Origin: an uncultured Alphaproteobacteria bacterium
Lineage (GTDB): Bacteria > Pseudomonadota > Alphaproteobacteria > Rs-D84
Direction: 5' to 3'
Length of the DNA: 35,399 nt
NCBI GenBank assembly: GCA_951801825.1
Contig: CATOOF010000001.1
Coordinates: forward strand, 444,132 to 479,530
The position numbers and the translations under genes were made by a program. Positions 22,462-31,166 of the stretch are shown one piece after another (the stretch's first letter is position 1; each line of letters starts with the position of its first letter). The notes below the pieces were generated by a model. That model searched no databases, was not told the DNA's origin, and saw nothing but the letters and a program-made list of their open reading frames with translations.

Positions 22462-23385
22462 TTATTTCTCAAATACGCTAAACAGTTCCCAGTGCGTGCT
22501 ACCCACAAACTGGTCAACCGGTACCAGGTGCGTCATTTTATAGCCGCCCGATTCCAATATTTTTGCATCGCGCGTAAATGTCGCGGGATTGCATGATACG
22601 TATATAACTTTTTGTACTTGTGATTTTGCCAATATCTCGCATTGTGCCCGTGCGCCCGCGCGTGGTGGGTCCATTACGACACAATCATATTGTTTCAGCA
22701 TCCCCAGTGTTAGTGGATTTTTAAATAAGTCGCGCTGACAATGTGGGCCTGTGATATCAAAGCCGTCGGCATTCAGTGCATGTGTAAAATTCCCCAATCC
22801 ACAGAATAAATCCGCAATACGTTTCGAACCGCCCGCGGCCCCAACCACCATATCACGGATTGCATCTTCGCCTGGCTTGCCCGGTTGCAGGAATGCGCCG
22901 GCTGGATATTCAACATCAATATCGTCGAATTTTATGATAGGTATTGCTGTTTGCTTAACTATTTTGCCATTCCATGTTACACGAATTGCCGCCAGATTAT
23001 CGGTGGCACGCCGAAATTCCGCGCTGCAATATGGCACATCTGATGTTATTGATATATCTATCCCGTTTTCACATTGCGTTATCAGCGCACTGCCGGCGCC
23101 GGTCCATGGCATGGCGGCGATGTCGGGCAGTATCTTGTTTATCGCCGGTGCTGCATTGGGGCATTCACTAACGGGTATAATATCTTTTGTTCCTGCGACA
23201 TACATGCCGAATCGACCGCCGGCAAAGCAAAAATCAACACGTCGCCGTGTTCCTGCCTCAATCCATATTGGGGGCTCGGTGGGGGCGATGCCGCGCAGGG
23301 CGCCCGCCTTTTGTGAACGATAATCGGCGGATGCAAAATCAAATTTGCACCCGCCGCATTTGCCAAAGAATGGACATGTATTCAT
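22462..23385 (-). CDS. RumA/TrmA-type RNA uracil-C5 methyltransferase, short form
   Basis: A SAM-dependent RNA m5U methyltransferase, rRNA or tRNA. The 307 residues start with three cysteines of an iron-sulfur site (C4, C10, C13 in CPFFGKCGGC), with Cys75 in VSECPNA as a probable fourth. The SAM domain has ADLFCGLGNF, VVMDPPRAG and the catalytic loop VSCNPATFTRD, ending DQFVGSTHWELFSVF. It has no N-terminal TRAM domain, and the segment between motif I and DPPRAG is shorter than usual, so it is a compact relative. The start overlaps the upstream gene's stop by one base (TGATG). Confidence 0.88.
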   Translation of the reverse strand: MNTCPFFGKCGGCKFDFASADYRSQKAGALRGIAPTEPPIWIEAGTRRRVDFCFAGGRFGMYVAGTKDIIPVSECPNAAPAINKILPDIAAMPWTGAGSALITQCENGIDISITSDVPYCSAEFRRATDNLAAIRVTWNGKIVKQTAIPIIKFDDIDVEYPAGAFLQPGKPGEDAIRDMVVGAAGGSKRIADLFCGLGNFTHALNADGFDITGPHCQRDLFKNPLTLGMLKQYDCVVMDPPRAGARAQCEILAKSQVQKVIYVSCNPATFTRDAKILESGGYKMTHLVPVDQFVGSTHWELFSVFEK

Positions 23386-24038
23386 CAGAAATTCACACGC
23401 GCCCCAACTCGGAACTGATGCGCACTGGGCGCCAGGTCGGAAATATTATCAAACTTTGGCGTGAACATATACATATAGCGGTATCCTAAATCAACCGTGA
23501 ATATATCGCCCATTTCAACGCCCAGACCCGCTATTGCGGCAACGGCCGGTGTGATTTTGTTATCAATATGCGCATCGTTCGCCTTGTTCCAGGACAGGCC
23601 CGCCCCGGCCCCCACATATGGGACCAAACGCTGACGATAGAACAGGCGATACAGGTTGTCAATACGCGCATCAATTATTGCATTGATAAAGCCTGTATTC
23701 CCGTCCAGCGAGAATCCATTCCATTTCGCGCGCGTGCGGACATAGTTTGCCTCAACGCGGAACGTGTCATAAATTCGGATACCGGCAACGGCCTCGAACG
23801 AAGATGTGTTTTTCCCGCCGGCATGAATATCATTTTCATCCGTGCGCGATTGCCACATGGAAAAGTCGTACATCCCGCCAACATAAAAGCGCCGATTCCG
23901 GGCAAATGCCTCTGCGTCGCGGCCATCGGGCGCGGTTGGTGCCGGCATACGATTTTGCTGGGCGCGGTATGGAATCGCCGCCGCGGCGATTCCTGGTATT
24001 AAACAAAGGGCGCTTGCTAATAAATATTTAACTTTCAT
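23385..24038 (-). CDS. Outer-membrane beta-barrel protein
   Basis: A 217-residue protein with signal peptide MKVKYLLASALCLIPGIAAA, then alternating polar/apolar strands (FYVGGMYDFSMWQSR, FEAVAGIRIYDTFRVEANYVR, LVPYVGAGAGLSWNK, FTVDLGYRYMYMF) and a C-terminal Phe (FRVGARVNF), the classical barrel-assembly signal. It resembles the opacity/OmpW-like small barrels. It is related to the next gene at 24057, from which it is separated by 18 bp, and it is coupled to the methyltransferase gene downstream. Confidence 0.85.
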   Translation of the reverse strand: MKVKYLLASALCLIPGIAAAAIPYRAQQNRMPAPTAPDGRDAEAFARNRRFYVGGMYDFSMWQSRTDENDIHAGGKNTSSFEAVAGIRIYDTFRVEANYVRTRAKWNGFSLDGNTGFINAIIDARIDNLYRLFYRQRLVPYVGAGAGLSWNKANDAHIDNKITPAVAAIAGLGVEMGDIFTVDLGYRYMYMFTPKFDNISDLAPSAHQFRVGARVNF

Positions 24039-24056
24039 AATTAAAAATCCCCCGGA

Positions 24057-24830
24057 TTAAAAGTTCACTCGGAACGAGGCCATAACATTACTGACGTTAT
24101 CAACGCCGCCGGCGCGCACGTCCCAGCCAAATCCGTTTCCAATCATCATCTGGTACTGGTATGCGATGTCAACGCCAATCAGGTCGGTCAATGCGATATT
24201 AAATCCAACCTGGGCCCGTGGTGCGGCGATAACAAATCCATCGGCGCCGCCGGTTCCTTCAAATTCATAATGGCCAAATCCGGCACCCACACCGATAAAC
24301 GGTACAAAGACGCGTCTGCGGGTAATATCGCCTGTCTGAACATATCTGCGCGCCAAATCGAAATACAGCATGCCGCCGATGGTCTGGTACGTTGCCTGGC
24401 GCTGCTTTAAGTCGGAAAATTCAAATGTGGACGTCTGAAAGTCGATTTCAGTACGCACATACGATGACAGATTCCACCCCAGTCCGATTTGTGTAGTCCA
24501 ACTGCCGCTGGATTCATATTCTTTGCCGCCGAACTTTGCCTTGTCTGTGGCAAATCCCAGATTCAAACCCGCGCCCCCGCGAACATACATAGATGTCGGA
24601 ATAAACAGCTTCACATCGCGCGTATCAACGGCGTTTGTTGTCTGATACACCTCCAGCCCCAGTTCGCCCGGCGCGGCATCTTCGACAATATCGACATTTG
24701 CCTGGGCACTGACGATATCCAGCCCGCGCGAGATTTCAGAACGAAACGCGCGGTCACTATAGGCCGCGTTTGCCGTGGCACCCCAAATTGCGCCACAGAT
24801 TCCAATAATAAATGGTGTCTTTTTCATCAC
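24057..24830 (-). CDS. Outer-membrane beta-barrel protein
   Basis: A 257-residue exported protein (signal MMKKTPFIIGICGAIWGATANA) made of amphipathic strands: YVRGGAGLNLGFAT, WTTQIGLGWNLSSYVRTEIDFQT, FVPFIGVGAGFGHYEFEG and VGVDIAYQYQM-like turns, ending ASFRVNF. It belongs to the same small-barrel family as the gene at 23385 and leads that operon. It probably sits in the outer membrane; whether it is a pore, adhesin or structural protein cannot be told from sequence. Confidence 0.82.
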   Translation of the reverse strand: MMKKTPFIIGICGAIWGATANAAYSDRAFRSEISRGLDIVSAQANVDIVEDAAPGELGLEVYQTTNAVDTRDVKLFIPTSMYVRGGAGLNLGFATDKAKFGGKEYESSGSWTTQIGLGWNLSSYVRTEIDFQTSTFEFSDLKQRQATYQTIGGMLYFDLARRYVQTGDITRRRVFVPFIGVGAGFGHYEFEGTGGADGFVIAAPRAQVGFNIALTDLIGVDIAYQYQMMIGNGFGWDVRAGGVDNVSNVMASFRVNF

Positions 24831-24879
24831 TTTTTCTTCCCAAAATACACTTTAATAAAATTCTAACAAAATTTGAAAC

Positions 24880-24908
24880 TTGATTCCAGCCCTATTTATG
24901 CGTACTAT
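24880..24908 (+). promoter_or_regulatory. Probable lpxI promoter (leaderless)
   Basis: TTGATT (24880-24885), a 17-base spacer and TACTAT (24903-24908). The predicted start is at or within two bases of the ATG at 24916. Confidence 0.5.
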
Positions 24909-24915
24909 TGCCAAT

Positions 24916-25746
24916 ATGAAGAAAAAAGAAATTAACTCTGATAAAAAGATAGCCTTGGTGGCGGGTGCGCTGGATTTACCGTTCTTTACGCGTGATGCAT
25001 TGCGTGCGGCGGGCTGGGATGTTTTTATTGTTGGATTAAAAAATTTTTATGACCCACGGCTGAATCCCGATATGGTTGTGCGTTTGGGTGGGGGCGGCGC
25101 CGCAATACGCGAGTTTCGACGTCGCGGCATACGAAAGCTAACATTTGTCGGTGCAATCGGTCATCCAAAATTATCAGACCTGCGGCCTGATTTTTGGACG
25201 ATTGGCGCACTGATAAGTATTAAAAGACATCAAAAAGGATATGATTCAATGGCGGTTGCATTAAACAAGGTATTGGAAAAACGTGGGTTTGAAATTGTCG
25301 CGGCCCAGGATTTGGCGCCCGACCTGACATTCCAGACGCCGGGCGTTCAAACGCGTGCCCGCCCCGCCGCACGCGACGCGGCGGATATAGAGCGTGCAAT
25401 TGCCGTATCCCATACAATCGGGCGTGAAGATATTGGTGCATCCGTCGTCGTGGACAAACAGGTAATCGGGATAGAGGCGGCCGAGGGCACGGCCAACATG
25501 CTGCGTCGAGTGGTTGATATGCGCCGCGATTTAAATAAAAGCAGTGGTGTATTTGCCAAGATGACCAAGCCCGGCCAGGATTTAAGAATAGATATCCCCG
25601 CAATCGGTGTTGATACCGTCCGTGCGGTTGCGGCGGCCCACCTGCGCGGGATTGTGGTAAATGCGAAAACATGTTTTGTCGTGGACAAGCCGGCCGTGAT
25701 AAAGGCCGCCAACGACGCGAAGATATTTATTGTTGCGATGGAATAA
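24916..25746 (+). CDS. lpxI: UDP-2,3-diacylglucosamine pyrophosphatase LpxI
   Basis: Hydrolyses UDP-2,3-diacylglucosamine in lipid A synthesis; in Alphaproteobacteria LpxI replaces LpxH. From the ATG at 24916 the protein has 276 residues, close to the usual length. Conserved parts are IALVAGALDLP, the VRLGGGGAAIREFRRRGI region, VVVDKQVIGIEAAEGTANML, MTKPGQDLRIDIPAIGVDT and the C-terminal IFIV segment. An ATG at 24898 and a TTG at 24880 are in frame, but the promoter covers them, which favours 24916. Most of the lipid A genes must lie elsewhere. Confidence 0.92.
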   Translation: MKKKEINSDKKIALVAGALDLPFFTRDALRAAGWDVFIVGLKNFYDPRLNPDMVVRLGGGGAAIREFRRRGIRKLTFVGAIGHPKLSDLRPDFWTIGALISIKRHQKGYDSMAVALNKVLEKRGFEIVAAQDLAPDLTFQTPGVQTRARPAARDAADIERAIAVSHTIGREDIGASVVVDKQVIGIEAAEGTANMLRRVVDMRRDLNKSSGVFAKMTKPGQDLRIDIPAIGVDTVRAVAAAHLRGIVVNAKTCFVVDKPAVIKAANDAKIFIVAME

Positions 25747-25763
25747 TGTTTCGTCGATATACA

Positions 25764-25789
25764 AAAAAACGCCCATTTGGGCGTTTTTT
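25764..25789. terminator. Bidirectional terminator lpxI/parC
   Basis: Perfect stem AAAAAACGCCC / GGGCGTTTTTT with loop ATTT between the convergent genes. Confidence 0.9.
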
Positions 25790-28019
25790 ATTTTCCAAAC
25801 TTTCCACTGCGTGGGAATCCAACCGGAACTGTGCGGCCCTGGGATGCACGCTTGCCCGTCCAGGGTTTGACATCATCCAGTTTGGTTGTCCCACGCCCCG
25901 TGGTCCAGCCGAAACCGTCCGCCGCGTTATAGAACATAACGTCTAAAACGTATGTGCGCTCGGCATTGTATTTTTGCAGGATAACCCCCTTGCCGCGTGC
26001 CATGGTCGGTATTTCCGCGGTCTGGAATATCAGCAGTTTGTCATTACTGCCCGACATTGCGATTGTATCACCCGTTACCGGTACGCACATAATCGCGGGG
26101 TTTTTATCATCGGTGTTCATAACCTGTTTGCCCGTACGTGTCTGGGCCAGGCATCCGTCACCCATAACAATAAATCCGTTTCCATGTCGCCCAACCAGCA
26201 GATAGCGCACCGACATATCCAAAACGAATGCACGCACGATATTTTCATCGGCACCGATATCGGCCATCATTCGTACAGATTCACCGAACCCGCGGGCCGA
26301 CGGCAAATCACGCGCCATCAGGGTAAACATCTTGCCCTTGGATGTGAACAGATTGATTTTATCTGTTGACATTGCGTGGAATGCGGTTTGTAGCTCATCG
26401 CCTTCCTTGAACTTTAAATCCAGCGCGTTCAAATCCAAATGTCCCTTGGCCGCGCGTATCCAGCCCATAGTTGACAGAATAATCGTCAGCGGTTCTTTTT
26501 CAATAAATTCGTCTGCGTTTACGACGATATCCTCGGTCGCTTCTGCCCATGTGGTGCGTCGCCGCCCCAATGTGGTCTTTTTATCGTATGTCTTTTTGAT
26601 ATCCGCGAACCATGCCTTTATCTGAGTGTTTTGCAGCTCTTCAGACGCCAACAGCGCCATCAGCTTTTCCTGCTCCTCGCGCAGGGCGGCATCCTCGCGC
26701 CGGATTTCCATTTCTTCCAGCTTTCGCAGCGCGCGCAGGCGGGTGTTCAAAATCGCCTCTACCTGAACATCGGTTAGTTTGAATTCAGCAACCAACGCAG
26801 CCTTGGCGTCATCTTCGGTGCGGATAATTTCAATCACACGGTCCAGGTTAAGATATACAATCAGCAACCCGCCCAGTATTTCCAACCGGCGTGCAATGTT
26901 CCCCAGACGCCATGCCGTACGTCGGCGCAGAACGTTTTTCTGGTGTGCGATAAATTCGCGCAGAACGTCACCAATACCCATAACGCGTGGCGCGCCATTG
27001 GAATCGATAACGTTAAAGTTCATGTTAAAGCGCGATTCCAAATCAGTCATCGCGAACAAGTGCGCCATCATTTTATCCAGCGGCACATTGCGGCTTTTTG
27101 GTGTTATAACGATACGAACGTCCGTCGTGGATTCGTCTGTTATGTCATCGACCAGCGGCAGCTTTTTCGCATCAATCAGTGCGGCAATCTGCTCGACCAG
27201 TTTTGATTTTACAATCCCGTATGGAATCTCTGTTATGACGGCCTGCTGGGCGCCGCGTTCCAACTCCTCTACGTTCCAGCGGGCACGTACGCGAAACGCG
27301 CCGCGGCCTGTTTCGTAGTTTTTAACGATTGTGTCAAAGTTATCGATTAAAATACCGCCCGTGGGAAAATCCGGTCCAATCATTTTCTTCATAATCTGGG
27401 CCGTTGTGGCGTCCGGCTTGTCCACCACCAGATTCAGGGCATCGCAAACCTCCGCCACGTTGTGGGTGGGGATATTTGTCGCCATACCAACCGCGATACC
27501 CATACCGCCATTGGCCAGCAAATTCGGAAACGCGCCCGGCATGACGGATGGCTCAACCGTTGTTCCGTCAAAGTTCGGCATCATATCGACGCTGTCCTCG
27601 TCCAGGCCCTCCATAATCATCATGGCGGCGTCGGTCATTTTTGATTCGGTATAACGGTATGCCGCCTGGGGGTCGCCGTCGATATTGCCAAAGTTTCCCT
27701 GGCCGTCAATCAGCGGATATCGTACCGAGAAATCCTGGGCCAGGCGGACCATTGCGTCGTAAACACTGCTGTCGCCGTGGGGGTGATAGTGACCCAACAC
27801 GTCGCCGACAACGGTTGCGCACTTGCGGAACGCGGCCGCGGGCGACAATTTCTGGCGCAGCATGGAATACAAAATACGGCGATGAACGGGTTTCAGACCA
27901 TCCCGAACATCGGGCAGGGCGCGCGAAACAATTGTTGATACCGCGTATGACAAATACCGCTCCGACAGGGCGTCGGACAGCTGCTGTGAATCAATATTTT
28001 CGATAATTTTAGTGCTCAT
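25788..28019 (-). CDS. parC: DNA topoisomerase IV subunit A
   Basis: Decatenates daughter chromosomes. The 743 residues match ParC: catalytic Tyr123 in [10 protein letters not shown], the winged-helix region VHRRILYSM, and [12 protein letters not shown] where Ser84 matches E. coli Ser80 and Asp88 matches Glu84 (quinolone-pocket positions). The C-terminal domain is shorter and more degenerate than a GyrA pinwheel and lacks a clear GyrA-box (Q-R-R-G-G-K-G), which favours ParC over GyrA. Overlap with the terminator at its 3' end is normal. The start ATG has an AT-rich region upstream and no strong ribosome-binding site. Confidence 0.93.
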   Translation of the reverse strand: MSTKIIENIDSQQLSDALSERYLSYAVSTIVSRALPDVRDGLKPVHRRILYSMLRQKLSPAAAFRKCATVVGDVLGHYHPHGDSSVYDAMVRLAQDFSVRYPLIDGQGNFGNIDGDPQAAYRYTESKMTDAAMMIMEGLDEDSVDMMPNFDGTTVEPSVMPGAFPNLLANGGMGIAVGMATNIPTHNVAEVCDALNLVVDKPDATTAQIMKKMIGPDFPTGGILIDNFDTIVKNYETGRGAFRVRARWNVEELERGAQQAVITEIPYGIVKSKLVEQIAALIDAKKLPLVDDITDESTTDVRIVITPKSRNVPLDKMMAHLFAMTDLESRFNMNFNVIDSNGAPRVMGIGDVLREFIAHQKNVLRRRTAWRLGNIARRLEILGGLLIVYLNLDRVIEIIRTEDDAKAALVAEFKLTDVQVEAILNTRLRALRKLEEMEIRREDAALREEQEKLMALLASEELQNTQIKAWFADIKKTYDKKTTLGRRRTTWAEATEDIVVNADEFIEKEPLTIILSTMGWIRAAKGHLDLNALDLKFKEGDELQTAFHAMSTDKINLFTSKGKMFTLMARDLPSARGFGESVRMMADIGADENIVRAFVLDMSVRYLLVGRHGNGFIVMGDGCLAQTRTGKQVMNTDDKNPAIMCVPVTGDTIAMSGSNDKLLIFQTAEIPTMARGKGVILQKYNAERTYVLDVMFYNAADGFGWTTGRGTTKLDDVKPWTGKRASQGRTVPVGFPRSGKFGK

Positions 28020-28104
28020 GATGATAAAAAATTAGAACATTTGAAAAAAAATAACAACAGTTTTTTGCTATATATATTGGAAAAGTACTGATATAATAAC
28101 CTCT

Positions 28105-28176
28105 GGTTGGAGGGTCGTCAAATACGCCAAATAGGCGACACCGTGTTTCGAAAACCATGGTTCTCAACCTCCGACC
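28105..28176 (+). other. Diverged hairpin related to the leader RNA family
   Basis: GGTTGGAGG (28105-28113) pairs with CCTCCGACC (28168-28176), the a2/a3 arms of the four-copy RNA family, but the 17-base core is missing and no good terminator follows. Inner hairpins (GCC/GGC, GTCG/CGAC) fill the interior. It may be a remnant or a separate control element for parC on the other strand. Confidence 0.4.
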
Positions 28177-28201
28177 ATCTGTATTTTCAAATTTTTTATA
28201 T

Positions 28202-28229
28202 TTGCAATTTATACCTGACATGATATTAT
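28202..28229 (+). promoter_or_regulatory. Promoter of RNA copy A
   Basis: TTGCAA (28202-28207), a 16-base spacer and TATTAT (28224-28229); start predicted near 28236. Confidence 0.6.
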
Positions 28230-28235
28230 ATTCTT

Positions 28236-28398
28236 GCAGCGGTGATAAGTCGCTGTTGGGGATTCAGAACCCCACATTACGCGTCCGAGCTGACGAAAAA
28301 GCTCCAACGGTCGGTTGGAGTGTGGTGAATATGCTGAATAAGCCCGCAATTCGTAATGATTGTTCTGAAACTCCAACCATCTTTATTGATGGTTTTTT
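28236..28398 (+). ncRNA. Attenuator-like RNA, copy A (free-standing)
   Basis: 5' hairpin CAGCG/CGCTG, hairpin GGGG/CCCC, a1 CTCCAAC (28302-28308), a2 GGTTGGAG (28313-28320), core GAATATGCTGAATAAGC (28327-28343), a3 CTCCAACC (28371-28378), terminator AACCATC/GATGGTT (28375-28394) and a T tract. No gene follows before copy B starts with its own promoter, so it would yield a discrete small RNA of about 160 bases. Confidence 0.7.
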
Positions 28399-28401
28399 AT
28401 T

Positions 28402-28429
28402 TTGCTATTTTTCTTTTGTGTGTTAAAAT
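28402..28429 (+). promoter_or_regulatory. Promoter of RNA copy B
   Basis: TTGCTA (28402-28407), a 16-base spacer and TAAAAT (28424-28429); same geometry as copy A. Confidence 0.6.
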
Positions 28430-28436
28430 GTTTTCG

Positions 28437-28597
28437 TGCCAGGTGTTCTGGCATGGGGATTCAGAACCCCACATTACGCGTCCGAGCTGACGAAAAAGCT
28501 CCAACGGTCGGTTGGAGTTTGGCTGAATATGTTGAATAAGCCATCAATTCGTAGTGATTGTTCTGAAACTCCAACCATCTTTTTAGGTGGTTTTTTG
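28437..28597 (+). ncRNA. Attenuator-like RNA, copy B
   Basis: Near-duplicate of copy A: 64 bases (28455-28518) are identical to 28258-28321. The 5' hairpin sequence differs but pairs (GCCAG/CTGGC against CAGCG/CGCTG in A). a1 28499-28505, a2 28510-28517, core 28525-28541, a3 28569-28576, terminator AACCATC/GGTGGTT (28573-28592) plus T6. It stands directly before the gene at 28623, so it may control it. Confidence 0.7.
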
Positions 28598-28622
28598 TTT
28601 TTTCAAATCGGGGGACCAGACT

Positions 28623-28877
28623 ATGGTAAAAAACAAAACAACTGATGATAATATTATGTATATGCCGGACATTCCTGGAAATGAATATCCGGCGCCTTTG
28701 ATTCAAAAGCTGTGTACTTTTTATAATAAATACCCGGATTATAAAACCGGTATTGTTGATATCTCTATCCTGGCGCGGATTGTGCATACCGAACTGGATA
28801 AATTCACACGCCGCCCGCACAAGCAGGTAACAGAGGTATTTTTCGACCGCGATGTGCCCGGCGCCTTTGGGGTATAA
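28623..28877 (+). CDS. Small protein of unknown function
   Basis: An 84-residue soluble protein from the ATG at 28623 (GGGGGA upstream). It has a compact, mixed-charge sequence with IQKLCTFYNKYPDYKTG, ISILARIVHTELDKF and TEVFFDRDVPG; no signal peptide, no known family. It follows RNA copy B within 26 bases of the terminator, so it would be read only by read-through of that terminator. A terminator shared with rpsU comes right after. Confidence 0.6.
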   Translation: MVKNKTTDDNIMYMPDIPGNEYPAPLIQKLCTFYNKYPDYKTGIVDISILARIVHTELDKFTRRPHKQVTEVFFDRDVPGAFGV

Positions 28878-28880
28878 AAA

Positions 28881-28908
28881 AATCCCCCAAACGGGGGATT
28901 GGATTTTT
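28881..28908. terminator. Bidirectional terminator before rpsU
   Basis: Stem AATCCCCC/GGGGGATT with loop AAAC, flanked by A and T tracts on both sides. Confidence 0.8.
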
Positions 28909-29115
28909 TTAGAAACCGAAAACCATTCGTTGTTTCGACTGACGCTTCTTTTCGTTGCGTACGGCTTCTTCTTTCAAACGCTTGCGCTTGGTTGTGGGTT
29001 TTTCATAACGCTGGCGTTCTTTCATTTCGCGGTACAGACCTTCTTTCTGAGATTTGCGTTTTGCAACGCGCAGTGCCTGTTCAACGTTGTTGTCGCGAAC
29101 CAGAACTTTTACCAT
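28909..29115 (-). CDS. rpsU: 30S ribosomal protein S21
   Basis: A small basic ribosomal protein, 68 residues from the ATG at 29115. The start is chosen because of the strong GGGGGTGA upstream and the canonical [20 protein letters not shown] opening. [18 protein letters not shown] is the family core. It lies downstream of tRNA-Ala on the same strand and may share its transcript. Confidence 0.95.
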   Translation of the reverse strand: MVKVLVRDNNVEQALRVAKRKSQKEGLYREMKERQRYEKPTTKRKRLKEEAVRNEKKRQSKQRMVFGF

Positions 29116-29156
29116 AACTAATTCACCCCCTTTGCGGCGTTTGTCTTTTGTTATCT

Positions 29157-29232
29157 TGGTGGAGCCAATCAGACTCGAACTGACGACCCCCTGCTTGCAA
29201 AGCAGGTGCTCTACCAACTGAGCTATGACCCC
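29157..29232 (-). tRNA. tRNA-Ala (TGC)
   Basis: A 76-base cloverleaf with acceptor GGGGTCA/TGGCTCC, anticodon TGC, T-loop GTTCGAG, discriminator A and encoded CCA. It stands alone, not within an rRNA operon here. Confidence 0.96.
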
Positions 29233-29287
29233 AATGCGGAATGCATTCTATATATTTATAAACCAATTGTCAATAAAATCTTTAGAC

Positions 29288-29315
29288 TGGACACTATTTA
29301 ATCTCGCGCTATAAT
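29288..29315 (+). promoter_or_regulatory. Promoter of the ABC exporter (leaderless)
   Basis: TGGACA (29288-29293), a 16-base spacer and perfect TATAAT (29310-29315), only six bases before the ATG at 29322. Confidence 0.6.
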
Positions 29316-29321
29316 CAGGCC

Positions 29322-31166
29322 ATGGCAAAAAAATTATCTGATAAAGTAAAAAAAATAATAAAGGGCGACCCGGATTCGGGGCGTATTAAATGGTCGTTAT
29401 ATGGCCGTGTCTGGCGCGAGATTGGGCGTCCTTATGCAAAATGGCTGGGGCTGGGGATTATTTTCACGCTGTTGGCCGCCGGGGCCGAGGCTTATACAAT
29501 CACCCTGGTTCAGCAGGTCGTGGACAAGGCCTTTATCGGCAAGAGCATGGAGGCAATATATTTCCTCGGTGGGCAAATCGTGCTGGCCTTTGGGATAAAG
29601 GGTGTGTTCACATACGCCAAGGCGCTGGTTATGTCAAAGGGCGGCCTGGTTGCGCATGCGGCGCTCCAGAACAAGATTTTCCGACACATGACGCGGATGA
29701 ATCTGTCGCGGTTTTATGGCGACGGTATCGGGAAAAACTTAAACTATTTCACGGTGCAAAGCGGCGCAGTGCTTAGCCTGGTTACAACAACCGTACTAAA
29801 GCTAATACAAAATGTTGCGACATTGGTGATGACATTGGCGCTGATGTTCTGGTACGCGCCGCAAATGTGCGTGGTGCTGCTGTTCCTGGCGCCGACGATT
29901 ATGATTCCGATGTCGATAATTATGCGCAAGCGTCGGAAACTGTCACGCCAATCGTTCAAGATTGCCAACAACGTGACCCAGCGCCTGAACCAAACACTGC
30001 ATGGAATTAAGACTATCCAGTCTTTTGCCGGCGAATCGCGTGAGCAGACTGAGTTCGCAAATGTCGTAAACACATCGGTCGTGAATTCATACAAAAGCAC
30101 CCAGGCGAATGCGCTGCGCTCGCCGCTGATGGAGTTTATGATTTCAATCGGTCTGTGTATTGCAATGATTATGGGGGCAAGCTTTATCGCATCGGGCCAG
30201 ATTACAACAGGTGACTTTACGGCGTTTTTATTGGCGCTGACGGCGGCGTACAAGCCGGCAAAAAGCATTACCGGTACCGGTGACACGGTTCAGCATGGCC
30301 TGCTGGCGGCAGAGGTGTTGTTTGAATTCCTTGACAGTCGGCCCGACATCGTCGATGCACCCGATGCCACTGAATTAAAAGGCGACCGTATGTCGGTTGC
30401 GTTTGACGATGTGTCATTTGAATATGTCGCCGGCGAGGCGGTTTTGAAAAACATCAGCCTGAGTGTGCCGGCCGGGCGTGTCTGCGCACTGGTTGGGCCG
30501 TCGGGTGGCGGCAAGACCACATTGTTTAATCTGTTACAGCGGTTTTATGAGCCCCAGTTTGGCAAAATAACAATTAACAGAAAAGACATACGTAAATATA
30601 CCCTGCGATCCCTGCGCGAGAATATAGCAGAGGTTTCGCAAAACGTATTCCTGTTTAATATGAGCATTGCGGACAATATAAAATACGGTAATCCCACCGC
30701 CACAGACGCGCAGGTTATCGCCGCCGCGCGCGCCGCAAATGCACATGACTTTATCATGGAATTCCCCGACGGATATGACACCAACGTAGGCGAGGGTGGT
30801 GCATTACTATCCGGCGGCCAGCGCCAGCGTATCGCAATCGCGCGTGCTATTTTAAAAGATGCGCCGATACTGCTGCTGGACGAGGCGACATCCGCCCTTG
30901 ACACCCAGAGCGAGAAGTTAATACAATCCGCACTGCGTGACCTGATGCGTGGGCGTACAACATTCGTAATCGCGCATCGTTTATCGACTATTCTGGATGC
31001 GGACATGATATGTGTTATAAAAGACGGCCGCATAGTAGAGCAGGGTACCGACGAAGAATTACGCAATGCGGGTGGTGATTATCAGCGCCTGCGTGATATT
31101 CAGTTTTCATCAAATTCCGGAGAGAGAGCGACACAAACAAAAGGAAGAAAAGTAAATGATGCATGA
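29322..31166 (+). CDS. MsbA-like lipid/multidrug ABC exporter
   Basis: A half-transporter: an N-terminal membrane domain with six helices (residues about 35-310), then an ATPase domain with Walker A GPSGGGKTT (about 391-399), signature LSGGQRQRIAIARA (about 497), Walker B ILLLDEATSALD (about 515) and the H-loop VIAHRLSTI. The 614-residue length and single-chain layout fit MsbA/MDR-type homodimers; lipid A flipping is plausible given the alphaproteobacterial context, but other exporters cannot be excluded. There is no Shine-Dalgarno sequence, and the -10 sits just before the start. The 3' end overlaps the gene at 31156 by 11 bases. Confidence 0.88.
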   Translation: MAKKLSDKVKKIIKGDPDSGRIKWSLYGRVWREIGRPYAKWLGLGIIFTLLAAGAEAYTITLVQQVVDKAFIGKSMEAIYFLGGQIVLAFGIKGVFTYAKALVMSKGGLVAHAALQNKIFRHMTRMNLSRFYGDGIGKNLNYFTVQSGAVLSLVTTTVLKLIQNVATLVMTLALMFWYAPQMCVVLLFLAPTIMIPMSIIMRKRRKLSRQSFKIANNVTQRLNQTLHGIKTIQSFAGESREQTEFANVVNTSVVNSYKSTQANALRSPLMEFMISIGLCIAMIMGASFIASGQITTGDFTAFLLALTAAYKPAKSITGTGDTVQHGLLAAEVLFEFLDSRPDIVDAPDATELKGDRMSVAFDDVSFEYVAGEAVLKNISLSVPAGRVCALVGPSGGGKTTLFNLLQRFYEPQFGKITINRKDIRKYTLRSLRENIAEVSQNVFLFNMSIADNIKYGNPTATDAQVIAAARAANAHDFIMEFPDGYDTNVGEGGALLSGGQRQRIAIARAILKDAPILLLDEATSALDTQSEKLIQSALRDLMRGRTTFVIAHRLSTILDADMICVIKDGRIVEQGTDEELRNAGGDYQRLRDIQFSSNSGERATQTKGRKVNDA

